DNA from: Trifolium pratense
Lineage: Eukaryota > Streptophyta > Magnoliopsida > Fabales > Fabaceae
DNA length: 64,000 nucleotides
Assembly (NCBI RefSeq): GCF_020283565.1
Contig: NC_060064.1
Span: 27,610,337-27,674,336 of the forward strand
Reading direction: 5' to 3'
Every line of letters starts with the position of its first letter. Position 1 is the first letter of the stretch. The translations under genes were made by a program, and so were the position numbers. The notes under the pieces are model-generated. The model was not told the DNA's origin and did no database searches. It saw only the letters and a list, made by a program, of their open reading frames with translations. Positions 52,949 to 64,000 of this stretch are shown here, piece by piece.

Positions 52949-55900
52949 ATGAAACCCCCTTCCACTCTTTTCCTCAAAACCCATATCCCTTCTTCCATTT
53001 CACTCTTCAAATTCTCCAAAGGTAATCGCTTTTTCTTTTTCTTCATTTTTGCATATTAATTTCAATATCAATGTCTATACTTTCATTGTAATTAATAATG
53101 CAGGAACACAAAATGCTAAATTGCTTCCAAATTTGTGCTTTTGTAAGAGTATTCAAAGTAGTTCATATGAAGTTGCTAAAGGAAGTTATGTTCCCACTCC
53201 CACTGTTGAACAAACAAAAGAAAATAATACAATGGTATGTGTTGCTTTCACACACATCTTTATTGGAATTCGGAAATTATTTCAATTATCACAAAAATTA
53301 TGAATCAATATTTTTTTGGATAGGCTAATGTTATTATATTATTAGTTGTTGGCGAGGAGGATAAAAAGATTAGATTTTTATAAGGTTCGTTAGTTAGTTA
53401 AGTTGCGAATTATGTTCGCAAGTTAAGTTGCAAGCGGGGTATTTTGATAATTTCGAAGGGCGGGCAAGAAGATATGAGGGGTGCGAAAGGAAATTATCTC
53501 TTTTGTAATGCACCTGGGGTTTGAACCTCGGTCCTTTAACCCTTGGCTCAAACCAGTTAAGCTACCCAATCCTGCTAATGTTATTATTTTGGCTGTGATG
53601 TTTGTATTTTCTCCTTCACCAGGGTTTGAATCTTGTTCTTTTAACTCCTCAACCCTTAGCTCAAACTAGTTAAGCTAATGACCCTGGTGAAAGAATCAAT
53701 TTTGGAGATAGAGATGAGTTAAGATATCTTAATCTTGAGAAAGACAGCTTGGCTAATCTTTTTTATGCATTAAATATTTTTATTGTTTGTTTTTTCGATT
53801 AAGTTTAATTGGGAAATTGTGTTCAGAGAAGAATTTATTCTCTATTGCTAAATTCATGACGGGAAGCTGAAGTTGTTGATAAGGGGAAAGCATTTCTTTG
53901 TTGTTTGGTAGCTCAGCGGAATGTTTGGTTCTGGAGAACTGAGCGAGGAAACAGAGCAATTGCAGAGTTCATTAAATGCTTTCACCTTACAGGCTCTACA
54001 CTTGGGAGACTGTGTGCTATGCCATTGATCGGTTAGACCTAGAGCTGACATACTAGGTCAATAGGCCAAATGGGTGAAGGAGGTTTAGAGTATGTGTCCA
54101 CACATCCACATGGCACCTCTCACGCCAGAACATATTCTTCAATCATTGGATTCAGGAAATATCTTGGGATTTGTGATATTTCAGTTTTATGGGCCTTGCC
54201 CAAATATGGGGTTGAGTTTGACGAATAGGATTTAGGGAGGATTTAAACACCTGACTTACAAGGGGCAGAAAAAGACACGTTGGTGACCGATTCTGAGATC
54301 ATAGGGTAGACCTAGGATTCACACATGTGAACAGTCGCAAACAGGATTAATAGGAATTGAAAGTTATAATCTGAAGACCTTATATAACATTAACCCCCCA
54401 ATTCTTGCTCGCTAACACTCTGTGCTTGTATCATGTTATTTCATCATTGTTTAAGCTTCCTTTATACTTTGGAGGAACCTTTAAGGAATTTTAGTGGATA
54501 ATTGATTCATGCCATTACTTTGCACAGCAATATAAATATTTTTATTGCATCCTTGTGTACATTAGATTTTTAGGTTTATCCGGGATATATATTTGTGTTT
54601 GAATTGGTTGAATAGCTTTAGTGTTTTGATGTATCTTGTTTAATTTGTTCTAAGGTGATTGGTCATGTTAGGCCAAGACTAACAGAAGCCTCTGGAAATG
54701 GAAGTTAGTTTGGTTAAAGGAAGTAGAGGAAGATTGAAGAAAACTTTAGGAGAACAAACTTAAAAAACCTTACTCTATATGATTAATTGGAAATCTGGTT
54801 TTCGATAGAAATACGTAGCATTGTTTGTTCCTTGAAGCTGACCTCACCTAATGGGTTAAGTTTTGTTCTTGTTGTCTATTTCTTTTATTGTTTTGATGTA
54901 TACTGGGGAGTCCTCGATAAATAAGAAGGGAATAGTTGTCTCATATGGATATTATATTGAAACAGTACTTAATTTACAGCAGAGAAACAGAGAAGAAGGG
55001 TGCTCTTGAACATAATCTTGTTGTAAAGACTTCTATAGTTGATATAATTTTAAAATGTTATTCTTTCTTGACCACAAACTCTTGGGCTATTCACTGTACG
55101 TGATTATTTGATTTCTGCTTTATTTCAAGGATGCTGCATTTTCACTGTTTTTGTTTATACTTCTATTATTTTAGCATGTTTATATTTGTGATATTAATAT
55201 TGTCATATTGAAGCATCATATTGTTATATTTTGGCTTTAACCACAGCGTCCGTGTTTTGATTTTTTTTTAACCTATTATCCAATCTCTTATTCCCTCTTA
55301 CGAGTGTTTTTATGGTGGTCTGGACTCTGGAGAAAGATTTAATAGCGTTCCCATTTTAACATTCAAATTGTAGGAAAAGCCATCTAGAACGATTGATTCT
55401 ATTGGAGCATTTCAAAAGTTGCCCGTAGTGATGCCATCTATTGACATTCTAGGGTCAGCACTGAGAAAGGCAAGGAAGGTTTCTGCAACAAAAGGTTCTT
55501 GGCTTTTGTTCTTCAATCCCAAATAGACATTTTTGTTCGTGACCTAAACCTTGTGGTTGAGACTAATCTTTTAGCTGGCACAAATTGTAGGAATTGTCAA
55601 TATTGCAAAAAGAGAGAAAAACAAAGGCGCAAAACAACTTGACGCATTGATGAAAGTATGTTGTTAAAACTTCTGATCTTATCATGTTTCATGCTATAAT
55701 GTCTACTTCAACTTCAGTTCTCCATTTTATTAAAAAACATGTTGCAAAAGTTAAAGTTAAAGCTCATCTTAGGAACTTGCAGTTCCATTGAGGACATATG
55801 TGGAGAATTTTCCTAATAAAACACACCTTCATCCTTACGAAAGGTCTCTTATTGAGCTGACGCTTGGAGATGGTTACTATGAAAAGGTATGTTAGAACAA

Positions 55901-58900
55901 TTTCAGCGCAGCACTGATATTGTGTTTTTTACTAGCATTTTCCCTTAATTTTTGAAGGCCATATACTGTTTTGAATATTCATCATTCCCATTTTAAAAAG
56001 GCCACATGAATAGTTGAATACATACAAACTTGTTTTTCAGACATTTTCTAATTGCGGATATAAAATTGTTCAACAGGTGCTAGGGCAGGTAGATGGTTTG
56101 AGGAAGAGGGTAGTATCTGTTGGAAAGGAACATGCTGCACTTTGTGCTAAGGTTTTATTTAACAATTTACATTTTGATTTTGACCTGTTTTTTTCTTGGT
56201 GATTTTGTTGTTTTCATTCTTGAAAATGTTATCTGCATGGATACTTGGGAAGTTTTAGTAGGAAAAACTAGGAATCCTTTTGGTAGGTCTAGATGACAAT
56301 TTGATTTGTTTTTGTTAAAGGTATGAATATCTTATCTTCACATTTATATGATTTTATGATCTTTAAAATTGTTCAAATAGATCTTTATATGATTTTTATA
56401 TTCTCACTTGTTTCATTCTAATGGTAGTTAGCATTGCCCATGTCAGTCTTTTATTTTTCCTGGAATTAAATTCTTTTGGATAAAGATTTCTGATGTCTCT
56501 TTATATAATTATTTTTTTAATTTGGTGATTTTTTTATCCTTTGCTCTAACTTATAACCTACCATGTGACAGTCTACAACAAAGCGAGAAGCAGAGGAAAG
56601 ATTGATTGAGGTGAGGTGTATATCTCTTGAATGACTATCTGGTTTCTAATTTCTCTGATTTCACAATATGTTGACGTTATGCAGGGGACTAAAATAATTG
56701 AAGCGAGTTTTGATCAAGAACGAAAAGTTGTTGACAATTTGTTAAACATAGCGAAGGTAATATGCTTTCAAACATAAATCCTTGTATGTGTGTCTCTCTG
56801 TCTTTTGTTTTGTTCATCTGTGCACTTTCTGTAATATACATATCACTATGCTTAATTGGGTGGTCAGTGAATCTTATTTTTGTCTTCAATTATTTGCCAC
56901 CTGAGCTTAATCCAAATCATTTATCTGATTTCTGATAAATATTTCAGACTCTGAGGGCAATGCCTGTAATTAATTTGGAAACACCAACTCTCTGTCTTGT
57001 TGGAGCCCCTAATGTAGGAAAATCTTCTTTGGTCCATGTACTCTCTACTGGCAAGCCTGAGGTATGCAGCTGAATTTGAATATTTCTTTGTTAAACTCCT
57101 TACATTCGTTGTTTTTCCTTTAGGCTTCTTAGATGGCTTGAATTGAAATATTGATCTTGCTAAGGTAGCCAGTTCTTAGAAATTGTGTTTCACGCATCTC
57201 TCTTATTTTCTTTATGGGTCTGCTAAAAGATTTAACACATGAAAATATCAATAAGGATGCAATTTACCTTGGTTGTAATTGCCACGGTAGTTCAGAAATG
57301 CTCAAGCGCCTTCTATCATGATTACTGTGTCATTTTCATTCTATTTTTGACAGCGGTAACTTTTTTACTAGACTTTGAATGCAAGTAAACTGATTTAGAC
57401 TTGTCCGGCGATAACTCATAAGTCGTAACTTGGTATACCAATATTAAAACCAAATTTGGAGTTTAGAGTGCTAGATGCAAAGATATTACTATAAATTAAA
57501 ACAGTTTTGATGCCATATCAATAGATTACTGATCTTACCCAATTGGTGATAGAAAAGGAAAAATGAATAGAAAATCACACAAACAGAAAAAGGCTTTATT
57601 GATAGGCCTCAGTCAGGGTGACCAAGATTGTACATTCTTGAGGATGATGTGAGACTGAGAGTTCCCCAACTAGTCTGATTTTCCTCCTTTTTATAAAATT
57701 GCTTTTATAACTAACTGAATTGCATTCTGTTACCCTTCTATTCCATCTCACATATACCCTCTTAATGAGGGATCTTTTATCAATCACACTTCAGAGTTTT
57801 AGGAGCAAAATCCCTATTGATGTATTTTCTTCCATTTCCTCGAATCTCTCCACTACGGGAAATATCATAGATCAGATCTTTGTGTGTATCAATCGTTGAT
57901 CCCCATAGATAAGACCGGGAATTTGATTATATAGCTCCAAGATGTGACTGATGTCTTTTTGTTGGGTATTCTTCCACCCATAAAGGTTATAAGTATTTTC
58001 ACCCTCCAACCAATAAGTTTTTTGTCACAGGATGTAACCTTCATCGAAAAAGCTCATTACGCTCATACTTATCTTATGGAGAAGAATCTTGGAAAAATAA
58101 AGGAATATCTTAGGTTATTTCATCTTCCATATCAGTTTGAACCACACCAATCCGAAATTGAACCCTGAATCGCGTTGGTGTCTCAACCATCTCGATCTTC
58201 TTTTGAAACTGAACTTACGTTAATTGAAGTCAACCTTTCCCATGAGATTGAGTTTGAAAATGATGAGTGATTTGGAAAAAAATGTGATGTACAAAAACAG
58301 GTCAAAGGTCATTCCAAAATCTATACCTACGGGTCCAAGAGTCCAACTTAACTCTTTCAAATATGGTAACAATTTCCGAATTTCTAGCTCTACAGGATGA
58401 AACTGAAACCCAAACATCTTAAGATGACCTGGACCTCCCAATTGCCATTAGAAAAGAATTGGAAATGCACCAAGTTCCAAATTTCATCAATTATTATCCT
58501 TTGTTGATTGTGGTCTTTATCAGATACTAACCTAAGCTAGATTAACAAATGTTTTCCTTTGGGCTTCTGCAGATCTACTAGTTGTAGAAGATATGAAAAT
58601 TCCACTATCCATATAATCTTTTCTCATGTTTTCTCTTTTCCTCTCTTCCTAACATTTCAGATTTGTAACTATCCCTTCACAACAAGAGGAATTCTTATGG
58701 GTCATATTATTTTTAACTATCAAAAGTTTCAGGTTAACAATATAATCTTTGACTTATTTATTTTTTTGCATAATCTCTCTTCTAACTACACATCACATTG
58801 TTGTAATTACATACCTGATATGATTGTAGGTAACCGATACTCCAGGCCTACTAAAGAGACATGATGGTAACATTTCAACTTTTTTTCAATTTTTTAGTAG

Positions 58901-61900
58901 TATTTGTTCATCTTGTTTGGTTAACCTTTTTATATACAAGGTTTTCTTAGTAGAAGAATTCTTACTCTATTCTTGGTTTTAGGATTTAATTTTCCTAAGA
59001 GGGGTGTAGTAGAGAGCAGGGTGGAGAATGATGTCCAATGTAATTTACCTTTGTTTCTTATGCTCGTCCTAAGCATTAGGAGTGTTACTTATTTGTTATC
59101 CCTTAGGATTCTAAGCTGGTGCCTTCAAAGATCGCTAGAACTAGAAGGTTTGATGGCTGGAAGTGTGTCTAGTCATTAACTATCTCTTATCTAGGCATGT
59201 TATTTACTAATGATCTTTATTTATTTATTGATTAAGGATTATAGTTGTCGTGTCAGATGATTACCTTCTGGAACACTTTTTCTGAAACAACAATGTTTTT
59301 TCCATTTTCCCTTTGGGCTATCTTATTCTGTTGTGGTGTTTTGAAACAAAAAGACTCATGAATTATCTTAGACAACCCTAAAAGCTAGCTCAAACAGTGA
59401 GGAAATAACTTTGCAATGAAGGTCAACTGATTCAAAAGGGGTTGTTTTAGGGTAGTTTTCAGCCGAAGGTAGGAGCAGGGTCTGAATGATGATTTCACTG
59501 AACAATCAAGTATTCTATAAGTATAGAGGTACTATTCCAGGAAAACAAAATATCCCCCCTGCTCTAACCAATAACCCCTTGATTGATTTAAACTAATTAC
59601 AGATTGCAAGCTAACTTTAGATTCTTATACTAATTATTGTATACATTCCTAAAACATCACACAAACTCCCACATTGTCATTGGGTAATAGTATGGGTCGG
59701 TGGTAAATCTTAGTTCTCCTGTTCCTCATAATCATTTCTAATAAAATTGATTTCTTGATCTTTAGTGTAGTTTTAATTTTAACATAACCACTCTAACCTT
59801 TTATAAAAAATTATTTGTGTTTTGTATTCGTAGATGACAGAAATAATTTGGAAAAGTTGACCCTTGCTGTCCTTTCACACCTACCAACAGCAGTTTTGTA
59901 TGTTCACGACCTTTCAGGGGAATGTGGGACCTCACCTTCTGCTCAGGTGTGTTTCTATGAAAATTGGATTCTTAAAATAAGCAAAAATTAAATGTGAATT
60001 TGATCTTTGTATGGCTATGAAAAAGGGTTATCTTGTTTATTGTTTCATATTTATACTGCAAGACATGATTTCCTTCGAGCCATTCAACTATTCTTCATGG
60101 ACTGCAGCAAAGTTGTGTTGAACTGAATTTTTTGAATAACTGACAATGAGTGTTAAATTTATCTTCTTTAAATAGTTATTAAGAGGGTTTTCTGATTCAT
60201 TTTTAAAATTTCTATTAACATGAGTTCCTTTTGAACAACTGAATTATTAGGCATGACCTTCTAACTGCTACAAAGTATTATTGAATTATGTACTTGTCTA
60301 GAGTCTGTGGGCTTTGAGACGATCGAACTATCCATTTTGACCAAATTTGATAGCATACACTCATCTGCAACCAACAATTTTCACCATTTGGACCATAGAT
60401 TTTTTTATTATCCTTTGGAGAGAAATCAAGCTTTGAGACAATCAACTTCTCCATTTAGATTATAGACCAACTTTGATAGCATACACCCATCTGCAACCAA
60501 CAGTTTGCTGTGAGACAATCGACTTCACCAACCAACAATTTTCTTCGCTGGAGGAAGAGGAACCAACTCCTATGATCCACTAGGTGCAAGAGCCTGTATT
60601 TAGTCAATTCTGGCTTGTCGCCGTCCTGGATGATCAAAGTTTCACACGTTCTTTAGAATTGAAACAGATGATAATGAAGACAGAGATGAATAATGAGACA
60701 AAAATGATAGCTTAAAAAAATAGAATCTGTGTCAGGTAGATCGAATACCTTTCCTTAGAGCAATGGAAAAATCAGAATCTGTGTCTGGTGACTTTGCGGT
60801 ATGAGTGGAATATTGAGCAAGATATGAGGTAATAATGTTGGACCAGCATCTTGTACTCACGGCTCATATGTGACAAGCGGTGGTTAGACCAGTGCTTGTA
60901 TTTATATAGTTTATAGTTTATGAAAAGCAATAATCATTTGGGATAGTTGGACTTTGTTAAATGCAAAACTAATTCTAACAGTCGTTAGAGCTTCAAAGTA
61001 GTTGATATATAAGACTTACTGAGTAATTAGGAGTGAAGCCAAATAATCTATTATTTTAACAATTTATTATTGGCTAGAAACATAGAGTGCCAATAATGAT
61101 GAATAATCAAGTGTTTCAAAGGTAGTTGATTATTGCGATGAACTTGGGCTACCAATGAATTAGAGATATTGACACAATTTTTAAGCTGAAGAAATGTTGA
61201 CTCAAACTCCAATCATTTTCCTCATTTCAATGTAATTTGAGATATTGATGTAAACATTTTTGGAGGAATATAGAGTACACGTATGCATTTCAAAAATCTT
61301 GATTTTGTTCTGCTTAAGCATTTAAAATTCATGTTTTATATTAATTTTAATATATTTTTATTTGTATGAACTATTCTGGCCATGTTGTGTCCTGATAATT
61401 TGTGAAGAATGTTGTATTCCCAACTTATCCCTAACTGCATCATGTTTATGTCTTTTCAAGTGTATTTGGTTTATAAAAAAATCATCGCAATTGTAATCTT
61501 TTTAAATGTGTCTTTTTGGTAAGACATTTCTTTGATGATGGTTGCTTATGCAGTTTTCAATATACAAAGAAATCAGAGAAAAGTTTTCTGGACATTTATG
61601 GCTTGATGTTGTCTCCAAAGCTGATCTGTTGAAGTCGTCTCCTGTGATATATGCAACAGAAGATCGTGATCTCACACAACATGAGCTAGAGAAGTACCTT
61701 AAATCAGGTCCTGATGGAGCTATTAACGTGTCTGTGACAACACAGGAAGGAATACATGAGGTGAGAAAAATCTCTACTACATTTTCATAGTGTAATGCTA
61801 TTATTATGCATGAGCATGACTATAGATTAAATATCTACTAGATATTTTATAAGAAATTAATAAATTGGCGCTAAAAACGACTATAGATAAAGTTGATTAA

Positions 61901-62161
61901 CTTGGGGGTGGGATGGGTAGCTCAACTGGTTAAGCTAGTTGAGCTAAGGGTTAAGGAGCACGAGGTCCGGGGCTGGCAAATGAGAAAATAAACTAACATA
62001 ATATTGTAATATTAACAACTAACATTGCTTATAAAAAAAAAAAAAGTTGATTAACTTGTTTGGTTATTGTTTTTATTGTGTAGCTGAAGCAAAGAGTGCA
62101 TGAGCTGCTTAATTTACAGATGGCCAAGATCAAAGATATAAGCAACAATCAAGAGAAGTAA
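52949..62161 (+). CDS. NOG1/Obg-family GTPase with probable organelle transit peptide (14 exons, 436 aa)
   Basis: Exons: 52949-53021, 53104-53234, 55374-55494, 55591-55655, 55773-55886, 56077-56151, 56572-56610, 56685-56756, 56948-57061, 58661-58732, 58830-58866, 59834-59946, 61554-61760, 62084-62161. All borders are GT/AG and phases sum to 437 codons. The first 40 or so residues are rich in S, T, K and F with few acids (MKPPSTLFLKTHIPSSISLF), suggesting a plastid or mitochondrial targeting peptide. A helical N-terminal NOG1 domain is followed by the G domain: P-loop GAPNVGKSS (249-257), NYPFTTRG (about 270-277), DTPG (295-298). The usual NKxD is SKAD (363-366). NOG1/Obg proteins act in large ribosomal subunit assembly, so a role in organellar ribosome assembly is inferred. 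Introns carry SINEs and other repeats. Confidence 0.88.
53505..53690 (-). mobile_element. Two SINE head fragments in GTPase intron 2
   Basis: Inverse reading gives GGTAGCTTAACTGGTTTGAGCC with AGGTTCAAACCCC (about 53575-53515), and a second similar copy AGCTTAACTAGTTTGAGCTAAGG with GATTCAAACCCTGG (about 53690-53620). Both have tRNA-like A and B boxes, but no clear 3' end or target duplication. Confidence 0.55.
57062..58660. other. Large intron 9 of the GTPase with retroelement debris
   Basis: About 58420-58470 reads DLDLPIAIRKE on the plus strand, which resembles a segment common in Ty1/copia polyproteins (DLDLPIALRKG). About 57585-57790 looks like LTR-type sequence. The evidence is thin and no boundaries are visible. 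Confidence 0.3.
60310..60510. repeat. Imperfect direct repeat in GTPase intron 12
   Basis: TTTGATAGCATACAC[T/C]CATCTGCAACCAACA occurs at about 60347 and 60473, each preceded by CTTTGAGAC[G/A]ATC. Intron 12 (59947-61553) is otherwise AT-rich with no recognised feature. Confidence 0.7.
61889..62058 (+). mobile_element. SINE (61905-62042) with 16-bp target duplication in GTPase intron 13
   Basis: AAAGTTGATTAACTTG flanks the insert (61889-61904 and 62043-62058). A-box-like TAGCTCAACTGGTTAAGC and B-box-like GAGGTCCGGGGC lie in the head. The 3' end reads AACAACTAACATTGCTTATA then an A-run. It ends about 40 bp before the exon 14 acceptor. Confidence 0.88.
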
Positions 62162-64000
62162 AAGTTTTTTTTTACTAGGAAAGAGAAGTGGTAGTTGCCA
62201 TTCTAAGGCTATATGAAGTTTATGAAGAAATTTTTTGGTCAATTTGGAGGGGCTGAAATTTTTCATTTGTAAAATAAGTTAAACAAGCTTTCTATGGCCA
62301 ACCTCCAAACAGGAAAAGTAGCAAAACTGCAAAAGTGATTTCAGCTCTAGTACTGCCAGCAAGGAATTAGGCATTGTAGAGCAGATAAGTTGAGGTGTGA
62401 CACTTTGAATCTTGCAGAAAATTGATTGGTTACAGAAAAGAAAAGTGTGATTGAGGGGATTTTAGTTGTTTCAACCATATTGGACCATCTTTTAAGAAAC
62501 AAGAAATGCTTATTTCTTGCTTGCCTTTCAAGTTCATCTGGTATTTTGGCATTTGATTTATTTTAGTTTTTTTTTTTTTTGAAACGGTTAAAGTTAGTAA
62601 TTAGTTGTTAATATTTTTTCATCTCGTCAGGATTTGAATTATGGAACTTTTAACTCCTTTAACTCATTTCACCCTTAGTTGGTTGTAACTTTTTGATGTA
62701 TCTTATTTTCCATTGTTAAGTGTCACCATTAATTACTTTTTTTAAACAACAAATATTATTATTTTTAGTATTATTTTAGAATTGAAGGTCTTTATCACAC
62801 TATTCCTTAATGCACCCACTACAACTCTGAAGTCATCTTATAACCACAAGTGCCATCAAATCAAATATTGATTTAATTAAGAGTGAAGATACCCTGAAAA
62901 ACCTCAAGATCCAATTTAGTTTTTAACAAAAATGAAAGCAATGTTTAGTAACTGAAAAAAATAAACTGATACAACTTAGTTCTTGCTAACTTTTATTTGT
63001 TTGGTTGATAAAGGAAACAAAAAAAAAATGAATAAAAAATAAGATGATTATGTAGTACTGTAGTAGCATGATATTATATGAGAGAAAAAGAGAGAAATTA
63101 AGGACATGAAATTATAAAATGCAATAAGAGTGGTGGTTCAAATTTGAAATTGTTTTTACTCCAAAGTACTTTATCATTCCAACTTCTTTCATTGTTAGGG
63201 CTGTTAGTTAAATTTCTCATACTTGGGAATTAGGGTTCATCTTTTTTTCTCTCCATAATTTGTGATTGTTATTTTTTGAGGTGGATAAATGCAAATTATA
63301 TTCATTTTGAATGAGCCGTAAGTTTAATGTCGGTTCAATAATTCACAATGTTGATGAAGAAGGTAAGTTAAATTTGTCTTTGTGATTGACCTATATATTT
63401 CTCTTTTTTATTTCACTTCCTTTTATTTCCTCTATTTTTTCTTGATCAACCAAACAAATGAAAATAACAAAGACAGATTCTTTTTATTTTTTTCATGGAA
63501 TAGATTGTATCTTGTAATTTTTTCATGGACTTAAATGGGTATCACTCTTTAATTAAAGAAGCAGCAGTTACAGGAGTTAATTTTTTAAACTTTTTTTCTT
63601 TCTATGAAATTGAATTTCCTTAAACTAAAAATAGATTTCACAAAGAGAAGTTGGATATTACATTATAGGTTATGGGTTTGATCCTCAGCAAAAAAATAAT
63701 TTATTATACGGGCATTTTCCTCTTCCTTTCTCCACTCCATGTTTCAAGGTTTTTAATCATTATTCCTCCATTCTTGTCATTTTCGAACCGATTAAATCCT
63801 AACCGACCTAGCGGATTCTTACCATGGCTCAACCTGTTTATTTGAAAGAAATATGTGAGGAGTGAGACAGCCACTTCATTTTAGTGGTTCTTTTCTACGG
63901 GAATTAGTGAGACGAGTGACGCATCAGCGTTACTAATTAAGTGTCAACATGCAAGTAGTTATGCTGTTAGTAAGAAGGCAGCCGGCGCCTTTCGAATTCG
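62162..64000. other. 3' flank of the GTPase gene to the window end
   Basis: 3' UTR, then a minus-strand SINE (about 62570-62695), then AT-rich DNA. The open frames are short and without recognisable domains. The window ends in intergenic sequence. Confidence 0.45.
62570..62695 (-). mobile_element. SINE, minus strand, same family as 61905-62042
   Basis: Inverse reading: tRNA-like head (CAACTAAGGGTGAAATGAG, GGAGTTAAAAGTTCC, ATTCAAATCCTGACG) then ATATTAACAACTAATTACTAA and a poly(A) seen as T13 at about 62566-62580. It is diverged. Confidence 0.65.

Noticed and set aside
58420..58480. Ty1/copia polyprotein segment in GTPase intron 9
   Set aside because: Only about 11 residues (DLDLPIAIRKE) are recognisable, with no flanking domain or LTR boundaries; mentioned under the intron but not called as an element.
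63980..64000. Terminal CGAATTCG as a cloning-vector junction
   Set aside because: A single EcoRI-like site at the window end is not enough; the preceding sequence does not look like vector.

Overview
The window is nuclear DNA of a flowering plant. The evidence is intron-rich genes with GT/AG junctions, AT-rich intergenic DNA, and plant-type gene families: a DRP1 dynamin, a soluble tandem-kinase LecRK-S.2-like protein and plant eIF4G. It also carries nested plant transposons: an Athila/Tat-like LTR element, L1-type LINEs, a PIF/Harbinger relic, tRNA-derived SINEs and MITEs. The MITE and SINE ends look like those of legumes such as Medicago; that is recall, not a search result.

Region 1 (1-22 kb) is a mosaic of duplicated gene pieces. 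It holds two DEDD-exonuclease-like genes (7-630, 11315-12019), two eIF4G copies (731-3989 with MIF4G and MA3 domains; 8554-9729, a fragment fused to exonuclease-like 3' flank), a broken HSP70 (15861-17222) plus a copy of its 3' tail (6945-7235), an intact four-exon EF-hand gene (13773-15087) whose 3' flank recurs twice, LINE remnants, and a solo LTR inside a MITE-like repeat. An intact two-kinase gene (19149-21731, minus strand) closes the region.

Region 2 (22-34 kb) is dominated by one complete, very young Ty3/gypsy element (23444-33835). It has 1230-bp LTRs that differ at one base I could find, an ATATA target duplication, a tRNA-Asp primer site and one unbroken gag-pol frame. Its striking feature is an array of GC-rich palindromes (core CACGCGCSGCGTG) just upstream of the LTR TATA box. 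A second array of the same motif lies in the untranslated region after pol.

Region 3 (34-41.5 kb) has no intact gene. It contains a direct repeat, SINEs, a MITE, a 0.7-kb foldback element and a degenerate LINE.

Region 4 (41.5-64 kb) has two intact multi-exon genes on the plus strand. The first is a DRP1E-like dynamin (15 exons, 615 aa). The second is a NOG1/Obg-type GTPase with a probable organelle-targeting N-terminus (14 exons, 436 aa). Between them lies a wrecked PIF/Harbinger element (ORF1 and transposase pieces, minus strand) split by two later insertions. The genes are not an operon and no shared pathway is evident. The housekeeping genes are DRP1E, the GTPase, the EF-hand gene and the kinase; most of the rest records duplication and transposition.
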